Shown here one piece after another: positions 8,459-17,678 of a stretch of DNA of 64,000 nucleotides (the first letter of the stretch is position 1; the number at the start of each line of letters is the position of its first letter). A program made the translations under genes and the position numbers. The notes under the pieces were generated by a model, which was not told the DNA's origin, searched no databases, and saw nothing but the letters and a program-made list of their open reading frames with translations. This stretch comes from JANPBY01 sp031430645 (GTDB taxonomy: Bacteria > Actinomycetota > Actinomycetes > DATJPE01): positions 4,321 to 68,320 of the forward strand of contig JANPBY010000027.1 of the NCBI GenBank assembly GCA_031430645.1. The letters are read 5' to 3'.

Positions 8459-8546
8459 CTCGTTCTCCTCAACGTGTGTGATCGGCGCCCATCCTGGCGA
8501 ATTCCCGTGCCTGTCGCGAACCGGCGACCGTGTTCGGCGTGTCGAA

Positions 8547-9272
8547 TCATTCCGCGATCGCACGCTCGACGACGAGATCCCATCCACGTGGTGATCGGCT
8601 GCCGACGACGACATCACTCCTGAGTGCAGCCGCGAGACCGCGAGCAACTTCGGCTGCGTCCTCATCGGTGACATCACTCGCGACCGTCAAACGGACCACG
8701 AGGTCAATCGAGTCCCCCGGCTCGAGGACGACCTGGTCGCCTCGGAGACCCAAAGCCGTGACGGCGGCATAGACGGCTGCACTGGTCTCCGGGTCCATTG
8801 TGGACGGCTCAGGCATCCGACCGTTGGCGAGCGCCAGCAGGAAGGCTCCGTCCAAGACGACCCGGGCCGGGCCGGCTGCGTCAATCAGCAAGGTGTCTGC
8901 CCCCTCGTCGAAGGCCGCCCGCGCAGCAAGCACCCCGGCTACGGGAACTGGGCGGGCGTCATGCTTCCAAAGGTCCAACGCGTCGGTCGACGAAAAGACG
9001 GGCAGCGCCAGCCGCCCGCTCGGCGCCCGAACCGTGACCACGGCCATGTCTGCGGTCTTGTCACGAACAAGGCCGTCTGCGCCGACCTCGACCTCGCCCA
9101 GGACCGGGACGACCGGAACAAGCACCCGCGAGGAAAGCAACGCCGCGACAACTGCCCGCCGACCGCCGGCGACGAGCGCCGCGGTCAGCTCGGTCGGAGC
9201 AGCCCCGTCATCACCGGCGAACCCTGGATCCGGCAAGGTTCGCCCGGCATAGGGCTCCTCGACCGGGCTCAC
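8547..9272 (-). CDS. SseB N-terminal domain family protein
   Basis: A soluble protein of about 241 residues. The conserved core starts at LPDPGFAGDDG and includes RVLVPVVPVLGEVE, KTADMAVVTV, LPVFSSTDALDLW and DTLLIDAAGPARVVLDG, which together identify the SseB N-terminal domain common in actinobacteria near infC. The biochemical function is unknown. The start is uncertain: GTG at 9272 is chosen because it leaves room for a promoter shared with the divergent MFS gene. GTG codons at 9302 and 9344 are alternatives, and none has a strong ribosome binding site. Confidence 0.82.
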   Translation of the reverse strand: MSPVEEPYAGRTLPDPGFAGDDGAAPTELTAALVAGGRRAVVAALLSSRVLVPVVPVLGEVEVGADGLVRDKTADMAVVTVRAPSGRLALPVFSSTDALDLWKHDARPVPVAGVLAARAAFDEGADTLLIDAAGPARVVLDGAFLLALANGRMPEPSTMDPETSAAVYAAVTALGLRGDQVVLEPGDSIDLVVRLTVASDVTDEDAAEVARGLAAALRSDVVVGSRSPRGWDLVVERAIAE

Positions 9273-9366
9273 AGACTCAGGGACTACAGATTCTTTGACC
9301 ACAGATGCTGAGAGTAGCCAAGGGGCTTGGGCCAGGAACCCCACGTTCGGGGCCTAGCCTCGGAGA

Positions 9367-10563
9367 GTGACCGCACCGCTCGGAGCAGACGCAACTGCCG
9401 CCCGACCCGCACCGTCGGTCGGGCTGCTCACCCTTGGTGTGGTCGCCGTCGCGCTCAACCTGCGCACCCCGATCACCTCGGTGCCTCCCCTCATCGGCCA
9501 GATCCAAGCCGACCTCGGGCTGAGTGGGGCAGCGGCCGGGGCCCTGACGACCTTGCCGCTGCTCTGCATGGGCTTTTTCGCCCCACCAGCCCAACGGCTG
9601 GCGGCGCGCATCGGTCGGGAACGCGCGGTGGCCGTCGCGTTGATGTGCATCGTGATCGGGCTTCTGATGCGGATTGGAGGGGCTTCGGTCCCCCTGCTCT
9701 ATTTCAGCGTGGTCGTAGCCGGTGCTGGAATCGCTACCGCGGGCACGGTTCTGCCGGGCATCGTCAAGGAGTTCTTCGCCGACCGAGCTGGGACCATGAC
9801 CGGCGTCTACATGGCCTCGATGATGGCCGGTGCGACGGCGGCCGCTGCGCTCGCTGTCCCGCTCGCCAACGTGCTTGGATCTTGGGAGCGGTCCCTCGCT
9901 TCCTGGTCCGCGCTCGCCGCAGCCGGCCTAGTTGTCTGGCGCCTTGTGGCCCGCGGCACCCCCGGCGGTACGACCTCAGCAGCCCACGTGCGACTGCCCT
10001 GGCGCGACCGGACTGCGTGGATCGTTGCGACCTACCTCAGCCTCAACTCCTTCGTCTTTTACAGCCTGCTCGCCTGGGTCGCCCCCTTGTACGAAGAACG
10101 AGGCGACTCGGCTACCCAGGCGGGACTGCTGCTCGCCGTCTTGAACCTGGTCCAGCTGGTCGCTGCCCTCGTCGTCCCGGCCGTCGCCGATCTGCGAGCC
10201 GACCGCCGCCTCGTGTTCGCGGCAACGGTCGGGGCTGCTGTGCTCGGGCTGGCCTGGCTGCTCATCGCTCCAGGTTCGGCGCCCGTTGCGATCGTCGCGC
10301 TGCTCGGCCTCGGCCTGGGCGCCGGCTTCACTCTGGGCCTGGTCCTGCTCGTCGACTACGCGCCGAACCCTGCGGCCTCGGCTCGTCTGTCGGCCCACGC
10401 CTTTCTGGTGTCCTACGTCATTGCCGCCTTCGGCCCCGTCGTCTCCGGTGCGCTTCGCGACGCGACCGGCAGTTTCACTGCGATGCTGGTGATGCTCCTT
10501 ATGGCGGCTGGCGCACAGCTGCTCTTGGTCCCCAGGCTGCGTCCGGGCCGTCAGGTTCACTGA
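9367..10563 (+). CDS. MFS transporter, CynX/NimT (cyanate permease) type
   Basis: A 398-residue permease with about twelve hydrophobic segments. The motif NLRTPITSVPPLIGQI near the N-terminus is the signature of the CynX/NimT subfamily, whose members move small organic solutes such as cyanate or 2-nitroimidazole. The substrate here cannot be predicted. Translation begins at GTG, diverging from the SseB-family gene. The SulP gene follows 50 bp downstream on the same strand. Confidence 0.87.
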   Translation: MTAPLGADATAARPAPSVGLLTLGVVAVALNLRTPITSVPPLIGQIQADLGLSGAAAGALTTLPLLCMGFFAPPAQRLAARIGRERAVAVALMCIVIGLLMRIGGASVPLLYFSVVVAGAGIATAGTVLPGIVKEFFADRAGTMTGVYMASMMAGATAAAALAVPLANVLGSWERSLASWSALAAAGLVVWRLVARGTPGGTTSAAHVRLPWRDRTAWIVATYLSLNSFVFYSLLAWVAPLYEERGDSATQAGLLLAVLNLVQLVAALVVPAVADLRADRRLVFAATVGAAVLGLAWLLIAPGSAPVAIVALLGLGLGAGFTLGLVLLVDYAPNPAASARLSAHAFLVSYVIAAFGPVVSGALRDATGSFTAMLVMLLMAAGAQLLLVPRLRPGRQVH

Positions 10564-10613
10564 CCGCCGGTCTACCAACCCGAGAGTCCGGCTGACCCCT
10601 AGATTGACCGGGT

Positions 10614-12350
10614 ATGAGGACTGGCGCGCAGGGTCCTGGAACCGACCAACGACTGGCCCGGCTCCTTCCGGGTGTCGCCTCGATGCGTGGCTACCAACGC
10701 GGCTGGCTGCGCGGTGACGTACTCGCGGGCGTCACCGTCGCGGCCTATCTCGTCCCGCAGGTGATGGCCTACGCCGGCGTCGCCGGACTTCCGCCGGTTG
10801 CGGGGCTCTGGGCGATCATGGCACCGCTTGCTCTCTACGCCCTCCTGGGATCGTCTCGCCAGCTCTCCGTCGGCCCGGAGTCGACAACGGCTCTGATGAC
10901 CGCGGCGGCCATCGGCCCCCTCGCGCTCGCGGACCCCAGTCGGTACGCCGCTCTTGCCGCGGCTCTGGCGGTCATCGTCGGAATTTACTGCCTGCTCGGC
11001 TGGGCGGCCCGGTTGGGCTTCGTCGCGGACCTCCTCTCGCGGCCGGTTCTCGTCGGGTACATGGCCGGCGTTGCGTTGATCATGATCTCCGGCCAACTGG
11101 ACAAGCTGACCGGCGTATCGGTGGAGGGGCAGGGCTTCCTGGGCGAGATCACGTCCTTCCTCAGGAGCATCGAGGACGCGAACCTGGCCACCACGGTGCT
11201 CGGACTGTCAACGCTCGCCTTCTTGTTCGTGGTCGGCTCGCTCTATCCGCGTGCGCCCGGCCCGCTCGTAGCGGTGGTGCTGGCCACGTTGGTCACGGTG
11301 GCCTTCGACCTCGAAGCCCGCGGGGTCGCCGTCGTCGGGGCGATCCCGAGCGGCCTTCCTGGGGCGCAGGTCCCCGACATCTCCATCGATGACCTCAAAC
11401 TGCTCCTGTTGCCCGCCCTGGGGGTCATGATCGTGGGCTACACAGACAACGTCCTGACGGCACGGGCGTTCGCCGCACGTCACCATGAGCGGGTCGACGC
11501 CAACCAGGAACTCCTCGCCCTTGGTGCGTCCAACATCGGCACCGGGCTCACGCAGGGGTTCCCGGTGAGCAGCAGCGGCAGTCGTACGGCCATCGGGGAC
11601 GCGGTGGGCAGCAAGACCCAGCTGTACTCGCTGGTAGCGCTGGTCGGCGTGATCCTGGTCCTGCTCTTTCTCGGCCCGGCGCTCGCCCACTTCCCCATGG
11701 CCGCACTGGGCGCGATCGTCATCTATGCCGCGACGCGGCTCATCTCACTGCCCGAGTTTCGGCGGATCGGAAAATTCCGCCGCAGCGAGCTATGGCTCGC
11801 CTTGGCCTCGATGGCGGGCGTTCTCTTGTTCAACATCCTCTACGGGATCCTGCTGGCTATCGGATTGTCCGTGATCGAGTTGCTTTCCCGGGTGGCCCGA
11901 CCGCACGATGCCATCCTCGGACAGGTCCCGGGGCTGGCGGGGATGCACGACGTGGACGACTACCCGACGGCCGAGCGGGTCTCTGGTTTGGTGGTCTACC
12001 GCTACGACTCGCCGTTGTTCTTCGCCAACTCCGAGGACTTCAGGCGTCGAGCCCTTGAGGCGGTCGCCGCCAGCGACTCTCCCGAGGAACCTGTGAGGTG
12101 GTTCCTGCTCAACGCCGAAGCCAACGTCGAGGTGGACATTACCGGCCTAGACGCCGTCGAGGACCTACGCCGGGAGTTGTCCGGGCGAGGCATCGTCTTT
12201 GCGATGGCCCGCGTGAAGCAAGACCTCCGTGATGACCTCGAGGCGTTCGGCCTCGCCGAGGCGATCGGTGTGGACCGGCTGTACCCCACCTTGCCTACCG
12301 CCCTCGCCGCCTACGACGACTGGTGTCGGGCCGGGCCGCACGGCGCCTGA
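10614..12350 (+). CDS. SulP-family inorganic anion transporter with STAS domain
   Basis: A 578-residue SLC26/SulP protein. The N-terminal half holds the membrane core with the sulfate transporter signature around VTVAAYLVPQVMAYAGVAGL, and YADNV-like YTDNVLTARAFAARH further on. The C-terminus (about 440-565) is a cytosolic STAS domain, with VVYRYDSPLFFAN and NAEANVEVDITGLDAVEDL. Substrates of the family include sulfate, bicarbonate and other anions. The last 186 bp overlap a minus-strand gene. Confidence 0.92.
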   Translation: MRTGAQGPGTDQRLARLLPGVASMRGYQRGWLRGDVLAGVTVAAYLVPQVMAYAGVAGLPPVAGLWAIMAPLALYALLGSSRQLSVGPESTTALMTAAAIGPLALADPSRYAALAAALAVIVGIYCLLGWAARLGFVADLLSRPVLVGYMAGVALIMISGQLDKLTGVSVEGQGFLGEITSFLRSIEDANLATTVLGLSTLAFLFVVGSLYPRAPGPLVAVVLATLVTVAFDLEARGVAVVGAIPSGLPGAQVPDISIDDLKLLLLPALGVMIVGYTDNVLTARAFAARHHERVDANQELLALGASNIGTGLTQGFPVSSSGSRTAIGDAVGSKTQLYSLVALVGVILVLLFLGPALAHFPMAALGAIVIYAATRLISLPEFRRIGKFRRSELWLALASMAGVLLFNILYGILLAIGLSVIELLSRVARPHDAILGQVPGLAGMHDVDDYPTAERVSGLVVYRYDSPLFFANSEDFRRRALEAVAASDSPEEPVRWFLLNAEANVEVDITGLDAVEDLRRELSGRGIVFAMARVKQDLRDDLEAFGLAEAIGVDRLYPTLPTALAAYDDWCRAGPHGA

Positions 12351-12608
12351 GCCGCTAGACAGTCGGGCGATCTCGGTTCGGCCGGGCTCGGTGACGTACG
12401 GCGCCGCAAGCGCAGCCACGAGGGACTCCACCAGCTCTGGCGCGGTGCCTGCAGGGAGGCGGAACGTCGAAAGGCACCTGTCGTACCGCCACATGCTGAT
12501 GACGAAAACTCGATCCCGGGGATGGAAAGACACCCGCATCGATCGTCCAGGGTCGCGGTCATCGAAGAAGACCGTGCCGTGAGTCGGGAGTGGCGAAACC
12601 ACGCGCAT
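12165..12608 (-). CDS. small conserved actinobacterial protein of unknown function
   Basis: I recall the pattern SPLPTHGTVFFDDRDPGR ... RVSFHPRDRVFVISMWR ... STFRLPAGTAPELVESLV from small uncharacterised actinobacterial proteins that lie near his or transporter genes; no function is known. The product would be 147 residues from ATG at 12608, or 164 from GTG at 12659, which lies 11 bp behind the PH-domain gene and has an AGGGG site. The last 60 or so codons run antisense through the end of the SulP gene and look unstructured, so either the tail is tolerated or the C-terminus has drifted. Confidence 0.62.
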   Translation of the reverse strand: MRVVSPLPTHGTVFFDDRDPGRSMRVSFHPRDRVFVISMWRYDRCLSTFRLPAGTAPELVESLVAALAAPYVTEPGRTEIARLSSGSGAVRPGPTPVVVGGEGGRQGGVQPVHTDRLGEAERLEVITEVLLHAGHRKDDASPGQLPA

Positions 12609-12670
12609 GCTTCGAGGATCGTCGGACCCGTTGCTCAATGTCAACGGCGTAGTGAGCACACTGCCCCTGG

Positions 12671-13144
12671 CTACGACGCCGCGCGCGAGGAGACCTCGGC
12701 AGCAAGCGCTCGCGCCTGGGCGAGACCCCGACTACCGTCCGCCCCCTGGATTCCCATGGCGACCATCGTGGTGCCGTCCGCGAGATCGAGCTGAACCCAC
12801 GGGTCGCCCGGCGAAAGACGCACACCCAGCACCTCTGCCCATTCCAGCCGCCGATGACGAAAGAGGTTGACCACGGTCAACCCGGCGACGTCTGCCTCGA
12901 CTCGCACGCGAGCCAGCCGATGAAGCACGAGAACGACCGCTAGCCCGCTGCCCACGAGCAGCAGCCGGTCGAAGGTTGTCGCCCCACTGCGACCCTCTGA
13001 GGTGAGAGCCACAGCCACAACACAGAATCCGCAGAACGCGACGACCGCTAGGACGTACGGCACCACGCGACCTCGACGCGGTCTCCACACCACGGGGAGC
13101 ACAGGTCGGTCAGGAGCAGGCACTGATCGGTCAGGAACGGGCAC
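12671..13144 (-). CDS. PH-domain (bacterial PH2-like) membrane protein
   Basis: A 157-residue protein with two transmembrane segments (about residues 28-48 and 61-77), followed by a beta-rich domain (RVRVEADVAGLTVVNLFRHR, LEWAEVLGVRL, WVQLDLADG) of the bacterial PH-like type. Genes of this kind commonly follow hisG in actinobacteria. The role is unknown. It lies 13 bp after hisG and is probably cotranscribed. Confidence 0.8.
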   Translation of the reverse strand: MPVPDRSVPAPDRPVLPVVWRPRRGRVVPYVLAVVAFCGFCVVAVALTSEGRSGATTFDRLLLVGSGLAVVLVLHRLARVRVEADVAGLTVVNLFRHRRLEWAEVLGVRLSPGDPWVQLDLADGTTMVAMGIQGADGSRGLAQARALAAEVSSRAAS

Positions 13145-13157
13145 TGAGAGGACTCAG

Positions 13158-14003
13158 CTAGAGCCGGCAGGCGTGGATGTCGGTGGTGAGGATCCCGCGG
13201 GCACCCAAGTCGTGCAGGGCATCCATGATCTGGTTGGTCTCTGGTCGTGAGACCAAGGCACGGACCGCGACCCATCCCTCGCGCTGCAGGGGTGAGACGG
13301 TCGGTGACTCGATTCCAGGGGTCAGAGCACAAGCCCGCTCGACGAGGTCGGTTGGGCAGTCGTAGTCCATCATCACGTAGGTTCGCGCCACGATCACGCC
13401 CTGCAATCGGCGCTCAAGCTGCTCGACTGCGGGCGTCACAGCCAGGCCGGTGCGTCGCACGAGGACGGCTTCTGACCGAAGGATCGGGTCGCCGAAAATC
13501 TCCAGTCCTGCCTGTCGCAGGGTGCTCCCCGTCTCGACCACGTCGGCTATGACGTCAGCAACGCCTAGGCGAACCGAGGTCTCAACGGCGCCGTCCAGCC
13601 GGATGACCTCGGCCGTCACACCCAGCGAGGCGAGGTGCTTGCCCACCAAACCCGGGTACGCCGTGGCGACCCGGAGGCCCTCCAGCTCCTGCACCGACTG
13701 AGCCGAGCCGGGGCGAGCAGCGAAGCGAAAAGTAGACGCGCCAAAACCGAGCGGCAGGATCTCATCAGCGGCCGCACCGCTGTCGAGGAGCAGATCGCGA
13801 CCAGTGAAGCCGACATCGAGCTGGCCGGAGCCGACATAGACCGCGATGTCACGGGGACGAAGGAAAAAGAACTCAGTGGCGTTGTCCGAATCCTGAAGAA
13901 CCAGCTCACGCGGGTCGGACCTCTGCCGATATCCGGCCTCGCGCAACATCTGGCTGGCTGGCTCAGCCAAGGACCCTTTGTTGGGTACGGCCACGCGCAA
14001 CAT
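13158..14003 (-). CDS. hisG: ATP phosphoribosyltransferase, long form
   Basis: First enzyme of histidine synthesis, joining ATP and PRPP. The product is 281 residues from ATG at 14003 (MLRVAVPNKGSLAEPA), which matches the long, self-contained form with a C-terminal ACT-like histidine-feedback domain (VAVRALVSRPETNQIMDALH region). The core motifs DVGFTGRDLL and DVIADVVETGSTLRQAG are present. It follows hisE by 8 bp. A longer open frame upstream would overlap hisE and is rejected. Confidence 0.96.
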   Translation of the reverse strand: MLRVAVPNKGSLAEPASQMLREAGYRQRSDPRELVLQDSDNATEFFFLRPRDIAVYVGSGQLDVGFTGRDLLLDSGAAADEILPLGFGASTFRFAARPGSAQSVQELEGLRVATAYPGLVGKHLASLGVTAEVIRLDGAVETSVRLGVADVIADVVETGSTLRQAGLEIFGDPILRSEAVLVRRTGLAVTPAVEQLERRLQGVIVARTYVMMDYDCPTDLVERACALTPGIESPTVSPLQREGWVAVRALVSRPETNQIMDALHDLGARGILTTDIHACRL

Positions 14004-14011
14004 CGCCGGAC

Positions 14012-14275
14012 TCACAGCCGGTGATAGACGTCGTCGAGGGACAGCCCGAGCGACACCATCAGGACCTGGACGTGATAAATGAGCTGGGCAATCTCCTCCG
14101 CCGCCCGCTCGGGGGTTTCGTGCTCGGCCGCCATCCACGCCTCGGCGGCCTCTTCGACGACCTTCTTGCCGATCGCGTGTACGCCGTCTTCGAGGAGACG
14201 CACCGTTGAGGAGTGATCAGGGCGGTAGGCGTCACGGGCTGTGAGTTCGGCGAACAGCTGGTCGAAGGTCTTCAT
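14012..14275 (-). CDS. hisE: phosphoribosyl-ATP pyrophosphatase
   Basis: Second histidine step, hydrolysing PR-ATP to PR-AMP. This 87-residue MazG-like all-alpha protein has the family motifs KVVEEAAEAWMAAEHE and AEEIAQLIYHVQVLMV, whose acidic residues bind Mg2+. The stand-alone hisE here is matched by a separate hisI at 63067-63417. It lies 10 bp after ribH, so it appears to share the riboflavin transcript. Confidence 0.95.
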   Translation of the reverse strand: MKTFDQLFAELTARDAYRPDHSSTVRLLEDGVHAIGKKVVEEAAEAWMAAEHETPERAAEEIAQLIYHVQVLMVSLGLSLDDVYHRL

Positions 14276-14285
14276 AGGTGCAAGC

Positions 14286-14765
14286 CTAAGGCGCTCGGAG
14301 TGACCGCAGTGTCAGGGCCGTGGCGAGTGCGGCATCGGCCGCCTCGCGACCTTTGTCTTCTACTGAGTCTGGGAGACCCGCCCGAGCCAAGGCCTGCTCC
14401 TCGTTGTCGCACGTGAGCAGCCCGAAACCGATCGGCACACCAGCGTCGAGGGCAACGCGAGTAAGTCCGTGGGTCGCGGCCGAGGAAATGTACTCAAAGT
14501 GCGGAGTGCCTCCCCGAATCACCACGCCAAGGACGACCACTGCGTCATACGACTGCCGAGCCAGCTCAGCAGCGACGATGGGGAGCTCGAAGGCTCCGGG
14601 CACCCGCACGAGGAATGGGTCCACGACGCCGGCATCATCGAGGGCTCGTCGGGCGCCTGCGATCAGCCCGTCCATCACGGGAGCGTGCCAAGAGGAGGCC
14701 ACCACGGCCACCCGCAGCGTCGATGCTCCGATCAGTGCGCTGGCCGGCGCACCGTGCCCGCTCAC
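14286..14765 (-). CDS. ribH: 6,7-dimethyl-8-ribityllumazine synthase
   Basis: Condenses the ribityl pyrimidine with dihydroxybutanone phosphate; members form pentamers or icosahedral shells. The 159-residue sequence has the substrate-loop motifs RVPGAFELPIVA, VVIRGGTPHFEYIS and GFGLLTCDNEEQA. It overlaps the ribBA stop by four bases and is the last gene of the riboflavin set. Confidence 0.96.
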   Translation of the reverse strand: MSGHGAPASALIGASTLRVAVVASSWHAPVMDGLIAGARRALDDAGVVDPFLVRVPGAFELPIVAAELARQSYDAVVVLGVVIRGGTPHFEYISSAATHGLTRVALDAGVPIGFGLLTCDNEEQALARAGLPDSVEDKGREAADAALATALTLRSLRAP

Positions 14766-16000
14766 GAGCCCGACCCAAGGTCGGGAAGCACGTGCCCCAT
14801 CCGGTCGCGCTTGGTTTCGAGATAGCGCCTGTTGTGCGCGGTCGCGATCACCGGAAGAGGCACTCGGCCGGTGATCGCGAGGCCATAGCCCTCCAGCCCG
14901 GCTCGCTTGGTCGGGTTGTTCGTGAGGAGTCGCATGGAGCGGATCCCAAGGTCGACCAGGACTTGAGCTCCGACCCCGTAGTCGCGGGCATCCGCAGGAA
15001 GGCCCAGCTCGAGATTCGCGTCGACCGTGTCACTCCCCCGATCCTGGAGCTGGTAGGCCTGCAACTTATGCACCAACCCGATCCCCCGACCCTCGTGACC
15101 GCGCATGTAAAGGACCACCCCCCGGCCTTCGGCTGCCACGGCCGCCAGAGCCGCCTCCAGCTGTGGCCCGCAGTCGCAGCGCAACGACCCGAAGACGTCC
15201 CCGGTGAGGCACTCGGAGTGCACGCGCACGAGCACGTCCTCGCCGTCTCCCAGCTCACCCTTGACCAGAGCGACGTGCTCGATGCCGTCCAGTCGGCTCC
15301 GGTACCCAACCGCGCTGAACTCCCCGTGCAGCGTGGGCAGGACGGTTTCGGCTGCCCGCTCGACCAGGGACTCGGTACGCCTTCGATGCACGATCAGATC
15401 GGCGATCGAGATCATGACCAGGGCATGCGCATCGGCAAAGGCGCGACACTCCGGCGCCCGCATCATCGACCCGTCGTCGTTGACCAGTTCGCAGAGCGCC
15501 CCCGCTGGCATCAGGCCAGCCAACCGAGCCAGGTCCACCGCTGCCTCGGTGTGCCCAGGGCGCCTGAGCACTCCCCCGGGCATGGCCCGAAGCGGAACCA
15601 CGTGACCTGGCCTGGTCAGGTCGCGCGGCTCGGTAGCAGAGTCGCTGAGCACCCGGATCGTGCGCGAGCGGTCCTCCGCCGAGATGCCCGTTGACTGGAC
15701 GTCGCGTGCGTCCACGGTGATCGCATACGCCGTGCCCTTGCGGTCCTCGTTGACCAGGGTCATCGGGGGGAGCCCGAGGCGGTCCAGATCAGGACCTTCC
15801 ATAGGGACACACAGATACCCGGACGTATGCCGGATCATGAACCCCACGAGGGCCGGAGTCGCTTTGCCAGCAGCAAAGATCAGGTCGCCCTCGTTCTCCC
15901 GATCCTCGTCATCGACGACGACCACGGCTTCCCCGCGTGCGATCGCCGCCACGGCTTCCTCGACCTGGTCGAGCCGGATACCCACGTACGTGGTGCTCAT
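14762..16000 (-). CDS. ribBA: bifunctional dihydroxybutanone-phosphate synthase / GTP cyclohydrolase II
   Basis: A 412-residue fusion that supplies both riboflavin precursors. The N-terminal DHBP synthase domain (about 1-205) contains VVVVDDEDRENEGDL and HTSGYLCVPM. The C-terminal GTP cyclohydrolase II domain has the zinc cysteines in ECLTGDVFGSLRCDCG and the catalytic MRGHEGRGIGL. The ATG at 16000 overlaps the ribE stop (ATGA). A longer open frame upstream lies inside ribE and is rejected. Confidence 0.96.
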   Translation of the reverse strand: MSTTYVGIRLDQVEEAVAAIARGEAVVVVDDEDRENEGDLIFAAGKATPALVGFMIRHTSGYLCVPMEGPDLDRLGLPPMTLVNEDRKGTAYAITVDARDVQSTGISAEDRSRTIRVLSDSATEPRDLTRPGHVVPLRAMPGGVLRRPGHTEAAVDLARLAGLMPAGALCELVNDDGSMMRAPECRAFADAHALVMISIADLIVHRRRTESLVERAAETVLPTLHGEFSAVGYRSRLDGIEHVALVKGELGDGEDVLVRVHSECLTGDVFGSLRCDCGPQLEAALAAVAAEGRGVVLYMRGHEGRGIGLVHKLQAYQLQDRGSDTVDANLELGLPADARDYGVGAQVLVDLGIRSMRLLTNNPTKRAGLEGYGLAITGRVPLPVIATAHNRRYLETKRDRMGHVLPDLGSGS

Positions 16001-16590
16001 GTCCGCTCCCCTATCAACTTCTCGACGTACTTCGCGATGACGTCGACCTCGAGGTTGACGAGATCGCCGATCTGTTTGTGCCCCAATGTGGTCAGCTCGA
16101 GCGTGGTGGGGATGAGGCTGACCGTGAACCAATCGGTGCCGACGTCCACGACGGTGAGCGAGACGCCGTCGACGGTGACGGACCCCTTCTTGACGACGTA
16201 CCGGACCAGCTCGGTCGGCAGCCCGATCCGGACGACCTCCCAGTGTTCGGCGGGCGTGCGGTCGAGGATCACGCCCGTGCCGTCGACGTGGCCTTGCACG
16301 AGATGACCGCCGAGACGATCAGCCAGGGTGACCGGCCGCTCGAGGTTCACGCGACTGCCGACGACAAGCTCGCCGAGGCTCGATCGCTCGAGGGTCTCGC
16401 GCATGACGTCGGCAGTGAAGTGGCCGTCCACGCTCTCCACCACGGTGAGACATACGCCGTTGACGGCGATCGATGCGCCATGAAGGACGTCGGTGGTCAC
16501 CAACGGTCCGCTCACCGTGATTCGCGCGGCATCGGCTTGCACCTCGATGGCCTGCACGGTTCCGAGCTCTTCAACGATCCCGGTAAACAT
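15997..16590 (-). CDS. ribE: riboflavin synthase alpha chain
   Basis: Dismutates two lumazine molecules to riboflavin. The 197 residues form two lumazine-binding barrels: the first starts MFTGIVEELGTV and contains AVNGVCLTVV, and the second contains LVQGHVDGTG and SVTVDGVSLTVVDVG. Two bases separate it from ribD upstream, and it overlaps ribBA by four. Confidence 0.96.
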   Translation of the reverse strand: MFTGIVEELGTVQAIEVQADAARITVSGPLVTTDVLHGASIAVNGVCLTVVESVDGHFTADVMRETLERSSLGELVVGSRVNLERPVTLADRLGGHLVQGHVDGTGVILDRTPAEHWEVVRIGLPTELVRYVVKKGSVTVDGVSLTVVDVGTDWFTVSLIPTTLELTTLGHKQIGDLVNLEVDVIAKYVEKLIGERT

Positions 16591-16592
16591 CC

Positions 16593-17612
16593 TCAGACCT
16601 TCCTGAACATCGTCAGTCGTACGTCGTCACCGAGCTGGGTCACGTCAACCAGCTGAAAGCGCAGCCCTTCGGCCAGGGTCGCGATTCCGGCATCTCCAAG
16701 CACGGCAGGCCCGCCACCCAAGAGAAGCGGTGCGACGTAGGCGATGACCTCGTCAACCAACCCGGCTCTGACAAAAGCCCCGGCCACGGTGGGGCCGCCT
16801 TCCAACCACACGTGCCGAATCCCGCGACCATGTAGAGCCTCGAGGACTTCCACCGGATCGTGCGTGGCCAGGTGAACGGTGGTGGCCGAAGAGTCACGTA
16901 GCTGGGCGCCCGCAGGAAGTTCGGTGCGACCCATCACGACACGCAGGGGCTGCTCAGAAGGCGGCCTGGGAGTGTCGTGTGCATCCCGCACGGTCAGCTG
17001 TGGGTCGTCAGCCAGTGCCGTGCCCGTGCCCACGAGAATGGCGTCACACTCGGCGCGCAGCCGATGAACATCGCGGCGCGCGGAGATCCCGGTGATCCAC
17101 TGACTCGATCCATCGGCTGCAGCGCTCCTGCCGTCGAGGGACGAGGCGAACTTCCAGGTCACGACCGGCCATCCCCGTCTGACGGCCAGTGACCAGGCAA
17201 CGTTCAGTTCGGTGCACTCCTCGATCAGGAGCCCCCCCTCCACATCCACTCCGGCCGCACGCAGTCGCGCGGCGCCCCCAGCGACAGTCGGGTTGGGATC
17301 GGTCTGGCCGAAAACGACGCGAGCGACACCGGCCTCGATCAGGGTCTCGGCGCAGCGGCCGACGCGATCGAAGCCGGAACACGGCTCGAGGGAAACAACA
17401 GCGGTGGCACCACGAGCCTCGCCACTTGACGCGAGTGCAGCGACCTCGGCGTGTGGCGTACCTGCCCCGCAGTGGAAACCCTCACCCACGACAGCACCGT
17501 CGGCTGACAACAGAACACATCCGACGCGCGGGTTCGGGTTGGGGCGGAAATCAGGAGTACGCGCGAGGTGGAGGGCGCGACGCATCGCGGCGCTCTCGAC
17601 TGAACTGGCCAT
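16593..17612 (-). CDS. ribD: bifunctional riboflavin deaminase/reductase
   Basis: Deaminates and reduces the pyrimidine intermediate. The N-terminal deaminase has the zinc ligands HAEVAAL and, after PNPRVGCVLL, the cysteine pair in EPCSGFDRVGRC; the usual text between these cysteines resembles SHTGRTPP, so this copy is divergent although the spacing is kept. The C-terminal reductase domain (from about 145) has VVTWKFASSLDGR and HVWLEGGPTVAGA. ATG at 17612 is preferred over GTG two codons earlier because GGAGAGG lies 7 bases before it. It is the first gene behind the FMN riboswitch. Confidence 0.94.
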   Translation of the reverse strand: MASSVESAAMRRALHLARTPDFRPNPNPRVGCVLLSADGAVVGEGFHCGAGTPHAEVAALASSGEARGATAVVSLEPCSGFDRVGRCAETLIEAGVARVVFGQTDPNPTVAGGAARLRAAGVDVEGGLLIEECTELNVAWSLAVRRGWPVVTWKFASSLDGRSAAADGSSQWITGISARRDVHRLRAECDAILVGTGTALADDPQLTVRDAHDTPRPPSEQPLRVVMGRTELPAGAQLRDSSATTVHLATHDPVEVLEALHGRGIRHVWLEGGPTVAGAFVRAGLVDEVIAYVAPLLLGGGPAVLGDAGIATLAEGLRFQLVDVTQLGDDVRLTMFRKV

Positions 17613-17678
17613 GCACACCCCTCTCCGCGTCGGTCGCGGTCCCGAGGTGTACGAAGGTCATCGCAAGCAAGCCCGAGC

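Noticed and set aside
9327..10595. A 422-codon plus-strand frame overlapping the MFS gene in another phase
   Set aside because: The translation is Arg/Pro/Gly-rich without hydrophobic segments, whereas the other phase gives a perfect CynX-type permease.
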